Shown here: in pieces, positions 35,807 to 42,921 of the stretch
Position numbering within the stretch: position 1 is the stretch's first letter
Layout of the letters: every line of letters starts with the position of its first letter
Assembly: GCA_016185425.1 (NCBI GenBank)
Contig: JACPNQ010000006.1
Location: 1-64,000, forward strand
Source: Acidobacteriota bacterium
GTDB lineage: Bacteria > Acidobacteriota > Terriglobia > Bryobacterales > Bryobacteraceae
DNA: 64,000 nucleotides
Reading direction: 5' to 3'
The notes under the pieces: generated by a model
Told to the model about the DNA's origin: nothing
Database searches by the model: none
The model's input: only the letters and a program-made list of their open reading frames with translations
Translations under genes and position numbers: made by a program

Positions 35807-36729
35807 AGCCCCCGGACGTTTCGGTCATTATTCCTACGTTCAACCGGCGAGCACTGCTCGAGGAGGCAGTGGAGAGCGTTTTGGCGCAATCGATTGCCGG
35901 GTGGGAACTGATTGTTATCGATGATGCTTCGACCGATGACACATGGCCGTATTTGGAAACTCTGCGGGACTCTCGCGTGCGCTTGTTTCGCCAGGCTGCA
36001 AACGCAGAACGTTCGGCCGCGCGGAATCGTGGGCTTGCTGAAGCGCGCGGCGAGTTCATTGTCTTCCTCGATGACGACGACCGGCTACGGCCTACGGCGC
36101 TTGCCCGGCTCAACGGCGCGCTGCGCGCCAATCCGCGGGCGGTGGCTGCTGTCGGCGGCCGGTGGAAGTTCCGCCCAGGAGAGTTCGGTGTACAGATTCC
36201 TCATTCGCCGGTTCCGGCGTGCCGGGTAATCTGGCCGGAGCTGCTTGCCGGGTGGTCGGCCGTGTCCGGGCAGAATATGTTTCGCGCGGAAGTTGTCAGG
36301 AAGGTTGGGGGCTTTCCCTTAGGAATGAGTATTGTCGAGGACCGGAAGTTGTGGCTCAATGTGGCCTACCAGGGTCCGGTGGCTATCGTGCCGCGGACGA
36401 CGGTGGAGTATCGCGACTATCCGGGACAGCGCAGGCCCGCCGACATTCGGGAGCTGCGGGAGCAGGTTTATTGGGAGTTTATTGGCAATCTTCCGTCGAA
36501 GGATGTGGCGCGAGGAGAGCAGGCGCTGGTGGCGGGCACATTGGTGGAAGAGGCCGCGGAGGCCTATGATCAAGGCCGTTGCGCCCTGGCGTTGCTCATG
36601 TACGGGAAGGCGTTTTGCCGTAACGCCCGGCTATGGGCCTCGCCGCTCACCGGCCCTTTGTGGCTCCGGGGTCTGGCCAAGGCCCTCGTGTCGCCCCTCT
36701 GGCGCCCCCGCGTCCTCGGGAGAGATTGA
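35803..36729 (+). CDS. Glycosyltransferase family 2
   Basis: The start at 35803 (ATGA overlap with the gene before) matches the family N-terminus MKPPDVSVIIPTFNRRALLE, so longer starts are wrong. The 308-residue GT-A enzyme has LIVIDDASTDDTWPYLETL near residue 43 and the metal-binding DDDDR in EFIVFLDDDDRLRPTALAR near residue 85. SGQNMFRAEVVRKVGGF follows in the acceptor region. It should transfer a sugar from a nucleotide-sugar by inversion. Its last 99 nt are overlapped on the opposite strand by the next glycosyltransferase gene. Confidence 0.9.
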   Translation: MKPPDVSVIIPTFNRRALLEEAVESVLAQSIAGWELIVIDDASTDDTWPYLETLRDSRVRLFRQAANAERSAARNRGLAEARGEFIVFLDDDDRLRPTALARLNGALRANPRAVAAVGGRWKFRPGEFGVQIPHSPVPACRVIWPELLAGWSAVSGQNMFRAEVVRKVGGFPLGMSIVEDRKLWLNVAYQGPVAIVPRTTVEYRDYPGQRRPADIRELREQVYWEFIGNLPSKDVARGEQALVAGTLVEEAAEAYDQGRCALALLMYGKAFCRNARLWASPLTGPLWLRGLAKALVSPLWRPRVLGRD

Positions 36730-37578
36730 TAGCCAACCGGCCAACCATGCAACAAGTCCACCGGCCAGTATGCAGAAGACGATAAGCGATTGAAGCGATG
36801 AGTATCCTTCGCATGCCGTCATCGCACGAAATGCCTTCATGCGCTCCCGATTCGAAAGGACACGCAAGGGCGATAGCGCGCGAAACGCGCGGATACTCCG
36901 GCTATGTATGAAGGCCTTGCGGTAGTAGCTGAATATCGACTGGAATTCCAGGTGCTCGACGCGCATACCTGGGAGGAAGCGCACCGTGCGAACACCTTGG
37001 GCACGCACCTGCTTCCGAACGAGCATCGCGTCGCCGCCGCGCATTCTGCATGGAAACGGTCCGAGGCGCGCGAATACATCACGCCGGACAGCCATATTGT
37101 TGGTGTAGCCGTAATAGAGAGATTCGTCGAGGCTGGAAAAGATGTAGCGGTTTTTGGCGTTCTCGTACGCGCTCAATGCGCGGACATGGAATCGGGCAGA
37201 ACCGGTTGTATAGCTCCCGAGAAGAATCGCGGCTATGGGATCGTCCATGGCAGCCGCGATGCTATCGAGCCAATCCGGCGCCGCAATGCAATCGGCGTCG
37301 GTGAATGCGATCACGGAGCCATGTGCCTGCGCCAGTCCGCAGTTCCTGGCAAAATAAGCCCCCGGTCGGGACTCTTCAAGCATTTGGATGTGTGGAAACC
37401 TGGCAACAATAGACCGCGAGGCGTCGGTGGAATTATTGTTGACGAAAATGATTTCGTACCGGTCGGCGGGATACCGCTGGGCCATCAAGGATGCGCAGCA
37501 TGTTTCAATGTCGTTTTCGTTGTTGCGGAAGGGGACGATCACCGAAATGAAGGGCCGCTCCCGCGTGGAATTACTCAT
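36631..37578 (-). CDS. Glycosyltransferase family 2 with C-terminal membrane helix
   Basis: The ATG at 37578 fits the family start MSNSTRERPFISVIVPFRNN; longer frames are antisense. The 315-residue protein has IIFVNNNSTDASRSIVARFP, the metal-binding FTDADC, and MRGGDAMLVRKQVRA. A membrane helix follows near the end (LQSLIVFCILAGGLVAWLAG). It starts inside the last codons of the upstream epimerase gene (8 nt overlap) and forms an operon with it. The C-terminus (from about residue 283) is encoded opposite the end of the convergent GT2 gene, and its Pro/Gly/Arg-rich tail is not conserved in appearance. Confidence 0.85.
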   Translation of the reverse strand: MSNSTRERPFISVIVPFRNNENDIETCCASLMAQRYPADRYEIIFVNNNSTDASRSIVARFPHIQMLEESRPGAYFARNCGLAQAHGSVIAFTDADCIAAPDWLDSIAAAMDDPIAAILLGSYTTGSARFHVRALSAYENAKNRYIFSSLDESLYYGYTNNMAVRRDVFARLGPFPCRMRGGDAMLVRKQVRAQGVRTVRFLPGMRVEHLEFQSIFSYYRKAFIHSRSIRAFRALSPLRVLSNRERMKAFRAMTACEGYSSLQSLIVFCILAGGLVAWLAGWLSISPEDAGAPEGRHEGLGQTPEPQRAGERRGP

Positions 37579-38530
37579 CCGAATACCCCTGTTGCCGCTG
37601 CCAATCCACTTGTCTACGCATCCCGTCCAATAAACTAACGGCAGGCTCATAGCCCAACAGCCGGCGGGCTTTGTCAATGCACGCGAACGTTGCGTCGACA
37701 TCACCGGGTTGACGGTCTGCCGGCCTCGTCTTCGCCGGCCTCCCAGTAACGCTTACCAAGACTTCAAACACATCTTTCAAAGAATAGGTGCGGCCGCCAC
37801 CGATATTTATCGTTTCGAACGGCGCGTCGAGGTTCATCGCCGCTAGAAGACCTGCCACTGCGTCGCTATAGAATGTGAAATCGCGGCGCATGCTACCGTC
37901 ACCGAATGTGGTAATTTCGGAGCCTGCCAGCATGGCCCGGATGAACTTGTGAAATGCCAGATCCGGCCGTTGGCGAGGGCCGTATACGGTGAACAGGCGG
38001 AGGCAAACCACCTGTAATCCATATAGATGGGAATAGGCGTGGCACAGCTTTTCGCCGGCAAGTTTGCTAGCAGCGTAAGGTGAGATGGGAAGGGTAGAAG
38101 TGCGCTCCTCGTCGAATGGAATCGGAGTGCCGAGCCCATATACCGAACTGGAGGAGGCGAAGACGAATTTCCGGACCTTGGCGCGGCGCGCACACTCAAG
38201 CGCTGTTGCCGTTCCCTGCACGTTGTTGTCGATATAGAGGGCGGGGAACTCGACGGATCGCCGGACCCCTGGCAGGGCCGCCAAGTGGAAGACGATCTCC
38301 GGACGGAAAGACGCCATCGCTGCCGCCAATGCTGTCTCGTCCCGAACGTCTCCTTCAAAGAATTCGACCGAACCTTTCGCAAGGGACGCGGAGACGTTGC
38401 GGCGTTTCAGAGCCGGATCATACTCCCCGTTGAGGTTGTCGAAAAGGGCGACATGGTGTCCACTGTCCAACAGCGCATCCGTCACGTGCGACCCGATAAA
38501 CCCGGCACCACCGGTTACCAGACATTGCAT
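37571..38530 (-). CDS. NAD-dependent sugar epimerase/dehydratase (UDP-sugar 4-epimerase type)
   Basis: This 319-residue short-chain dehydrogenase-type enzyme has the Rossmann motif CLVTGGAGFIGSHVTDALLD at the N-terminus, DNLNGEYDPALKRRN, FHLAALPGVRRSVEFP and the catalytic SSSVYG followed by YAASK (Tyr/Lys). VRLFTVYGPRQRPD is in the substrate part. The GVRRS and RQRPD blocks are typical of UDP-glucuronate/UDP-glucose 4-epimerases. It would supply an epimerised nucleotide sugar to the adjacent glycosyltransferases. Confidence 0.9.
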   Translation of the reverse strand: MQCLVTGGAGFIGSHVTDALLDSGHHVALFDNLNGEYDPALKRRNVSASLAKGSVEFFEGDVRDETALAAAMASFRPEIVFHLAALPGVRRSVEFPALYIDNNVQGTATALECARRAKVRKFVFASSSSVYGLGTPIPFDEERTSTLPISPYAASKLAGEKLCHAYSHLYGLQVVCLRLFTVYGPRQRPDLAFHKFIRAMLAGSEITTFGDGSMRRDFTFYSDAVAGLLAAMNLDAPFETINIGGGRTYSLKDVFEVLVSVTGRPAKTRPADRQPGDVDATFACIDKARRLLGYEPAVSLLDGMRRQVDWQRQQGYSDE

Positions 38531-38588
38531 CTTGTCTATGAGAATGAGTTTGACCGTTTATATTAACCAGAGTCAATATGAGGTAGTA

Positions 38589-39071
38589 CTATCCCTTGTA
38601 TTCGCGGAGGGAAGTTAACAGTTCACCCCACCATAGCCCAAGATTGCGAATGAAGGCGGCGGCCGGCTGCCCGTGGCGCACGGGATGGTCGGCGCGGAGT
38701 GCTGCCCAACCGCTGTGCGTGACGGTAACTCGCGTTCCGCTGTGGACCGGTTCAAATCGCACGTCTACCAAGGTGCTCTCGCCGGGCGCGAAGTTGACAC
38801 CGCGCCACTCGAACGATAGTTGCCTTCCCGGTTCCCAGACCGTGATTGTCCCCATGACCACGACTTGCCGGCCTGCCTCACTGTCAAACGACTCGAATAG
38901 TCTGCCGCCGGTGGCGGGTTCAAACGAAAGTACACCTGCAGTTCGGCCCGATGGACGGAACTTCGGTCCGCGACGCCACCAGAGGTCGGTCTCCCCGGTG
39001 AATATGGCAAATGCCGCCGCGGGTTCGAGGCTCACGGTGACGCTGACGCGAACGGAATCGCCCTGGATCAC
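38589..39071 (-). CDS. SRPBCC/AHSA1-type protein
   Basis: This 160-residue START-like protein has SVTVSLEPAAAFAIFTGETD, then the WWRRGPKFR region, LFESFDSEAGRQVVVMGTIT and HSGWAALRADHPVRHGQPAA. It belongs to the AHSA1-like group found downstream of ArsR regulators. Its ATG overlaps the stop of the ArsR gene by 4 nt, so they are translated together. Function of the group is not established beyond hydrophobic ligand binding. Confidence 0.85.
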   Translation of the reverse strand: MIQGDSVRVSVTVSLEPAAAFAIFTGETDLWWRRGPKFRPSGRTAGVLSFEPATGGRLFESFDSEAGRQVVVMGTITVWEPGRQLSFEWRGVNFAPGESTLVDVRFEPVHSGTRVTVTHSGWAALRADHPVRHGQPAAAFIRNLGLWWGELLTSLREYKG

Positions 39072-39415
39072 TTGGTATCCCGCTCCATTCGTTTTTCCAC
39101 ATGGTCGCGAAACGCGGTTAGTTCACTCACCCAGAAGGACTCCACTCCATCCAGCCAATGACGCAACTCGCGGAACGGTTCTGGCCGAAGGCGGTAGATG
39201 CGTACGCGAGCGTCCTCCTCGATCCCTTCTTCGTAGATCAAACCGCTGCGGCGCAGCACGCGCAGATGACGGCTCATGGCTTGCGGCGTGAGCGACAGAG
39301 CAGCGGCGATCTCACTGGCCCGGAGGGGTTCGCTACTGAGCAGGTCGATCACGGACCGGCGTGTGCCGTCAGCCAGCGCAGTCAATGTACGTTGCACGGG
39401 AGAGACAACGGCCAC
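39068..39415 (-). CDS. ArsR-family winged-helix repressor
   Basis: This 115-residue protein (GTG start) has a complete winged helix: RTLTALADGTRRSVIDLLSS at residues 9-28, the recognition segment LRASEIAAALSLTPQAMSRH, then LRVLRRSGLIYEEGIEEDAR and a C-terminal helix with the RLRPEPFRELRHWLDGV pattern. No metal-binding Cys is present, so it is of the non-metal SRPBCC-associated group. It sits between the VOC gene (stop adjacent to its start) and the SRPBCC gene. It probably autorepresses the operon from the site at 39878-39892, and possibly the genes at 29 kb. Confidence 0.9.
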   Translation of the reverse strand: MAVVSPVQRTLTALADGTRRSVIDLLSSEPLRASEIAAALSLTPQAMSRHLRVLRRSGLIYEEGIEEDARVRIYRLRPEPFRELRHWLDGVESFWVSELTAFRDHVEKRMERDTK

Positions 39416-39871
39416 CTATCCCTCCCGCGGGTCGCGGATGCGCTGGGTAAACCACCAAGTGTGTCCCTCGATGTCCGCGGCTCCGTAGCTGCGATCCGCC
39501 CAGTAATCTTCGCCGTAGTCGTGTACCGCCGGCTGGTCCAGAATGACGGCGCCTGCCGCGCGAGCGCGCTCGCAATGCGCATCGACATCATCCACAAACA
39601 ACATCAATGACTGCGTGTTCACTCCACCGACAGATTTCGGGCTCCCGGCTGGTGGGAAATGCTCGCGGCCGGCCTTCCGTCCGCTCTGAGCGACCATAAT
39701 GAGCGCATCCCCATAGGTAAGCTCGCTGTGCTCAATGCGACCGCCGTCACCCTCCACGCGGAGTCGAACTTCGAATCCGAATGCGTCGCATAGCCAATCG
39801 ATGGCGTGGGCGGCATCGTCATAGAAGAGAGCGGAGGAGAGACGTGGCCATCCCTTCGGTGTTTGCTTCAT
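39416..39871 (-). CDS. VOC/glyoxalase-like protein
   Basis: The ATG at 39871 starts MKQTPKGWPRLSSALFYDDA, the usual N-terminus of PhnB-like VOC proteins, so the longer frame is rejected. The 151-residue protein has paired beta-alpha-beta-beta-beta modules: DDAAHAIDWLCDAFGFEVRL, then IEHSELTYGDALIMVAQSGR, and in the second half DDVDAHCERARAAGAVILDQ and DIEGHTWWFTQRIRDP. Function is probably binding or metal-dependent conversion of a small electrophile or drug; the substrate is unknown. It opens the VOC-ArsR-SRPBCC operon. Confidence 0.85.
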   Translation of the reverse strand: MKQTPKGWPRLSSALFYDDAAHAIDWLCDAFGFEVRLRVEGDGGRIEHSELTYGDALIMVAQSGRKAGREHFPPAGSPKSVGGVNTQSLMLFVDDVDAHCERARAAGAVILDQPAVHDYGEDYWADRSYGAADIEGHTWWFTQRIRDPREG

Positions 39872-39877
39872 GGGTAT

Positions 39878-39907
39878 ATAATTAACCCAAAGAGATACTA
39901 GTGTCAA
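39878..39907 (-). promoter_or_regulatory. Promoter and ArsR-type operator of the VOC-ArsR-SRPBCC operon
   Basis: On the minus strand TTGACA (39907-39902) is followed after 18 nt by AATTAT (39883-39878). The -10 region lies inside ATAATTAACCCAAAG (39878-39892, plus strand), which matches 13 of 15 bases of the palindromic site at 29326-29340. A repressor bound here would cover the -10 box, which fits autoregulation by the operon's own ArsR protein. Confidence 0.5.
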
Positions 39908-39921
39908 GCCCAATATTCTTG

Positions 39922-39953
39922 TTGACATCTGCACCGCCAGAGGCGAATATAAG
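39922..39953 (+). promoter_or_regulatory. Candidate promoter of the DUF3224 gene
   Basis: A perfect TTGACA at 39922-39927 is followed by TATAAG at 39948-39953 after 20 nt, or by GAATAT after 17 nt. The first spacing is long and the second -10 is weak. The start codon at 39960 follows closely, so the leader would be very short or absent. Confidence 0.35.
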
Positions 39954-39959
39954 GCGAAT

Positions 39960-40418
39960 ATGTTTTTGCGACTGTTTGCAATCGGAGCAATGATGATAAC
40001 CATGCAAGATGCATATGGGGAAATGGCCAAGGGCACTTTTGAAGTCAAACTTCTGCCCGTGGCGATGGAGGAGCAGGAGGCGGGCTCTCTGCTCGGGCGG
40101 ATGTCGATAGACAAGACGTTTCGCGGCGAGTTGGAAGGAACGAGCAAGGGCGAAATGCTGGCGGCTCGAACGGCGGTGAAGGATTCGGCGGGTTATGTTG
40201 CGATAGAAAAAGTGACGGCGACCCTTGCCGGCCGCCCCGGCACGTTTGTCTTGCAGCATTCGGCAACGATGGCTGGCGGCAAGCACGAGTTGAGCGTCAG
40301 CGTGGTTCCGGATTCCGGGACCGGCGGGCTCACCGGTTTGACCGGGAAGATGAATATAATCATCGAAAACAAGCAGCACTTCTACGAGTTCACGTATTCG
40401 TTGCCGCCTGCAAAATAG
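39960..40418 (+). CDS. DUF3224 family protein with signal peptide
   Basis: This 152-residue protein begins with a hydrophobic leader (MFLRLFAIGAMMITMQDAYG). DUF3224 follows: AKGTFEVKLLPV, MSIDKTFRGELEGTSKGEML, GYVAIEKVTATLAGRPGTFV and TGLTGKMNIIIENKQHFYEF. The family forms a small beta-barrel with allene-oxide-cyclase-like fold; members are often next to ArsR/SRPBCC/VOC genes, as here. Biochemical role is unknown. It runs divergently from the VOC operon. Confidence 0.85.
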   Translation: MFLRLFAIGAMMITMQDAYGEMAKGTFEVKLLPVAMEEQEAGSLLGRMSIDKTFRGELEGTSKGEMLAARTAVKDSAGYVAIEKVTATLAGRPGTFVLQHSATMAGGKHELSVSVVPDSGTGGLTGLTGKMNIIIENKQHFYEFTYSLPPAK

Positions 40419-40431
40419 TCCTATTGATCCA

Positions 40432-41538
40432 CTATCGATCAAGGCGGAGGATCATGCCGGTGTCGGTGATAGCCCACATCTTCCCGTTGGGCTGCCGGGC
40501 CATCTGTACGCGCCTCGCGGTTACGCGGTAATCGACATCCAACTTCGTCCAGAGCACGTTCAGGCTGTCGTCTGCGATTGCGGCCTCCAGGAACCGGACC
40601 TTCTGTGGAATCGGCAGAGACCGCAGCCCGCTTGGCTCTACTCCGGCAAGCCAAACCTTGTTCACTTCCCCGGCGAGAACGTCTGTCACCGCCACCTGTT
40701 TGTCGCGAAATATGGAGCGGCTGCGGCCGGTCTTGAAATCGATCATTAAGACTTCGGCGGGTATTTCAAACGAGTGGAAGTACTCCAACAACGCAACTGC
40801 GCCGAGTCCATCGGCACGCATGCGGATCGCGGTGAGCATTCCAAAGAGGGAGTTTGTCGATGATTTCCACGTTTTACCGGCATCGCGAGTTTCCAGCAGC
40901 ATCGTCACGGCCGGCCATTCCTTCCGCTTCGATGTCTCCTCCGGGACCATCCACTCCGGGTACAGCGATTCGTCGCGCCGCGGCGGCCGGGAATTGCCGG
41001 CGATGATTCCATTCTGTCCTTGAAAGGCCATCGCCATAAATGCCGCGTGATCCGGATTGGCGGTAAGTTCCTTCGCCGCATCCAGCAGCTTCCAATTCCT
41101 GCCGCCGTCGTTTGTCTCCCATGCCGATTTGCGAGCTCCGGCGGCCCAGCCGCGTGTCGCCGATGCAAAATGCATCCGCACAATGCCCTTGGTATCGGAG
41201 ATTTTTTTCCACTCGCGCCCGCCCTCGTCCGAACGCCATACGCCGCGTTGCGTCGAGATCCAGCAAACCTCATCCGTGAAGCAGGCGACTGAAAGAGGCT
41301 CCTCCTTCAGCTTCACGACGTCCCAAACCTTGCCGTTATCCGATGTGACAAGCGCGACCGGACGCTGGCGGCCCTTCTCCGTAATGACTCCGGCGGCGAT
41401 TCCCCGTTGGTCGCTCGGAAAGACAATGGCCCGCAAGAATAGCGACGACTCGTCTTGGTCGTACTGGTAGGCGATGTTCCACTTCCCCGCCCACATCGCA
41501 GGGAGCAAGAACAGGAAAGCAGCGGCAATCGGGCGCAT
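40432..41538 (-). CDS. Secreted Ycf48/BNR-like beta-propeller protein
   Basis: This 368-residue protein has a signal peptide (MRPIAAAFLFLLPAMWAGKW). It has Asp-box-like blades: TSDNGKVWDVVKLKEEPLSV, STQRGVWRSDEGGREWKKIS, ETNDGGRNWKLLDAAKELTA and ETRDAGKTWKSSTNSLFGML. S/T-x-D-x-G-x-x-W is the repeat of Ycf48/sortilin/BNR propellers. No sialidase catalytic set is seen, so binding or assembly is more likely than catalysis. It follows the GAF gene by 8 nt on the same strand. Confidence 0.8.
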   Translation of the reverse strand: MRPIAAAFLFLLPAMWAGKWNIAYQYDQDESSLFLRAIVFPSDQRGIAAGVITEKGRQRPVALVTSDNGKVWDVVKLKEEPLSVACFTDEVCWISTQRGVWRSDEGGREWKKISDTKGIVRMHFASATRGWAAGARKSAWETNDGGRNWKLLDAAKELTANPDHAAFMAMAFQGQNGIIAGNSRPPRRDESLYPEWMVPEETSKRKEWPAVTMLLETRDAGKTWKSSTNSLFGMLTAIRMRADGLGAVALLEYFHSFEIPAEVLMIDFKTGRSRSIFRDKQVAVTDVLAGEVNKVWLAGVEPSGLRSLPIPQKVRFLEAAIADDSLNVLWTKLDVDYRVTARRVQMARQPNGKMWAITDTGMILRLDR

Positions 41539-41546
41539 ACGCAGAA

Positions 41547-42152
41547 CTACACCGATCCCGCGAGTACACCGCCGGCCAGGATCTGTTCCACGGACAGCGT
41601 CCGCTCCAATGCATCACGGTCCAGTCGCGCGAGGAGCAGCAGGCATCCCACCTGCTCGCCGACGGTTGTGAGAAGTTCCATCTGCTCACCGCTGTAGGGA
41701 TGCGCCTGACGATGCTGTACGTTAATAACGCCTACCACCCGATTGCGTGCGATGACAGGCGCGGAAAGGAAGGCTTCGTATGTATCCGCCTCGAGCTCGG
41801 AGAATGCCTTGAAGCGTGGATCGTTGAAGGCATCGCGCGAGATGGCGACCAGCCGGCGATTGCGCGCGACCCAACCGGTGAGGCCTTCTTCGAGCGATAG
41901 ACGGACACGCCCGATGGCGGAACTGGGAGCGGTGTTCGATGCGCACAGAACAAGTTGTGAGCCATCGGTCAAATAGATGATGCAGGAGTCGCATTGCAGA
42001 TATTCCACAAGCAATGCAACGATGCTTTGCAATACTTGTTGCAAAGGCACTTCCCGAACCATCAGGCGGCTAATGCGCTGAAATAGGTGTAATTCTTCTT
42101 CCAGGCGCGAGATACGCAGTTCGACTTCACGAAGTTTCGGCACCGCCCCCAT
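41547..42152 (-). CDS. GAF-domain protein
   Basis: The ATG at 42152 gives a 201-residue protein; an in-frame TTG further upstream adds an unlikely tail. Residues about 5-35 are a coiled coil (VELRISRLEEELHLFQRISR). Then comes a GAF domain (about 40-180) with CDSCIIYLTDGSQLVLCASN, LSLEEGLTGWVARNRRLVAI, FLSAPVIARNRVVGVINVQH and LLTTVGEQVGCLLLLARLDR. No output domain is attached, so it may sense a small ligand and act by protein contact. It is divergent from the methyltransferase at 42199, with 46 nt between starts. Confidence 0.85.
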   Translation of the reverse strand: MGAVPKLREVELRISRLEEELHLFQRISRLMVREVPLQQVLQSIVALLVEYLQCDSCIIYLTDGSQLVLCASNTAPSSAIGRVRLSLEEGLTGWVARNRRLVAISRDAFNDPRFKAFSELEADTYEAFLSAPVIARNRVVGVINVQHRQAHPYSGEQMELLTTVGEQVGCLLLLARLDRDALERTLSVEQILAGGVLAGSV

Positions 42153-42198
42153 TATCACAGGGATGGAGCCGAAGTGAAAACAGATACAATGCAAAAAG

Positions 42199-42921
42199 AT
42201 GTCGTCTATCGCAGCGGCAGTGCAAGCGCTTTTACCGCCTGACGCCGATGCGGCTCCGTACCTGGAATACCATCGGCGCCGTTATCAGTTCCTATTGGAG
42301 AGTGTCGACCGTACCCTCCGTAACCAGACGCCGCGGGAGGGTGAGCCTCCGCGCGTGCTTGACGTCGGAATGGCGTACCAGACTTGCCTGGTAAAACAGC
42401 TATTTCCCGATGTGGAGCTGGCGACGCTCGGATTTTTCGATTACCGGTTCCCGCGAATGGAGGGTGTTCAACACACGCAGTTCAACTTGAACGCCGCGGC
42501 CGAGGAGTCCGAATGGCCCGCCCTTGAGCCCTTCGATCTGGTCCTGCTTGCGGAAGTAATTGAGCACCTTTATGTTCCTCCCACGCGTGTACTCAAAATG
42601 CTGCGGGCGCTCCTTCGTCCGGGAGGTGTAGTGCTCATTCAAACACCTAATCCGGTTAACCTCGCACGGCGCCTGGCGCTGCTTCGCGGCCGGAGCCCAT
42701 TTGAAATTATTCGTGACGATCCTTCCAATCCGGGGCACTATTGCGAATACACCGTGGAGGACCTGATGCACATCGCTGCGATGGCGGAATTGGAAGTGGT
42801 CGATTACTCCGTGAGCAACTATTTCGGAACACGAAAGGCTCTCTATGATTTCGTCTGCGCGCTGCTGCCAGGCCGGATGGCCGAAGGCATCACAATGTTG
42901 TTGCGCCGGCCTTACTCGTAG
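42199..42921 (+). CDS. Class I SAM-dependent methyltransferase
   Basis: This 240-residue protein has PPRVLDVGMAYQTCLVKQLF (motif I variant, residues about 50-69), FDLVLLAEVIEHLYVPPTRV (motif with EVIEHL, about 112-131), then LLRPGGVVLIQTPNPVNLAR. This is the Methyltransf_23/UbiG-like pattern. The glycine-rich loop is degenerate (DVGMAYQ instead of DxGxGxG), so binding of SAM is not guaranteed. The substrate is unknown; such proteins often modify surface sugars. Its end overlaps the stop of the ADOP permease gene by 10 nt. Confidence 0.8.
   Translation: MSSIAAAVQALLPPDADAAPYLEYHRRRYQFLLESVDRTLRNQTPREGEPPRVLDVGMAYQTCLVKQLFPDVELATLGFFDYRFPRMEGVQHTQFNLNAAAEESEWPALEPFDLVLLAEVIEHLYVPPTRVLKMLRALLRPGGVVLIQTPNPVNLARRLALLRGRSPFEIIRDDPSNPGHYCEYTVEDLMHIAAMAELEVVDYSVSNYFGTRKALYDFVCALLPGRMAEGITMLLRRPYS

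Noticed and set aside
38561..38573. TTAACCAGAG as a third full ArsR site
   Set aside because: Only TTAACC and part of the flank agree with the two good sites, and there is no palindrome; kept only as a weak hint in the regulon finding.
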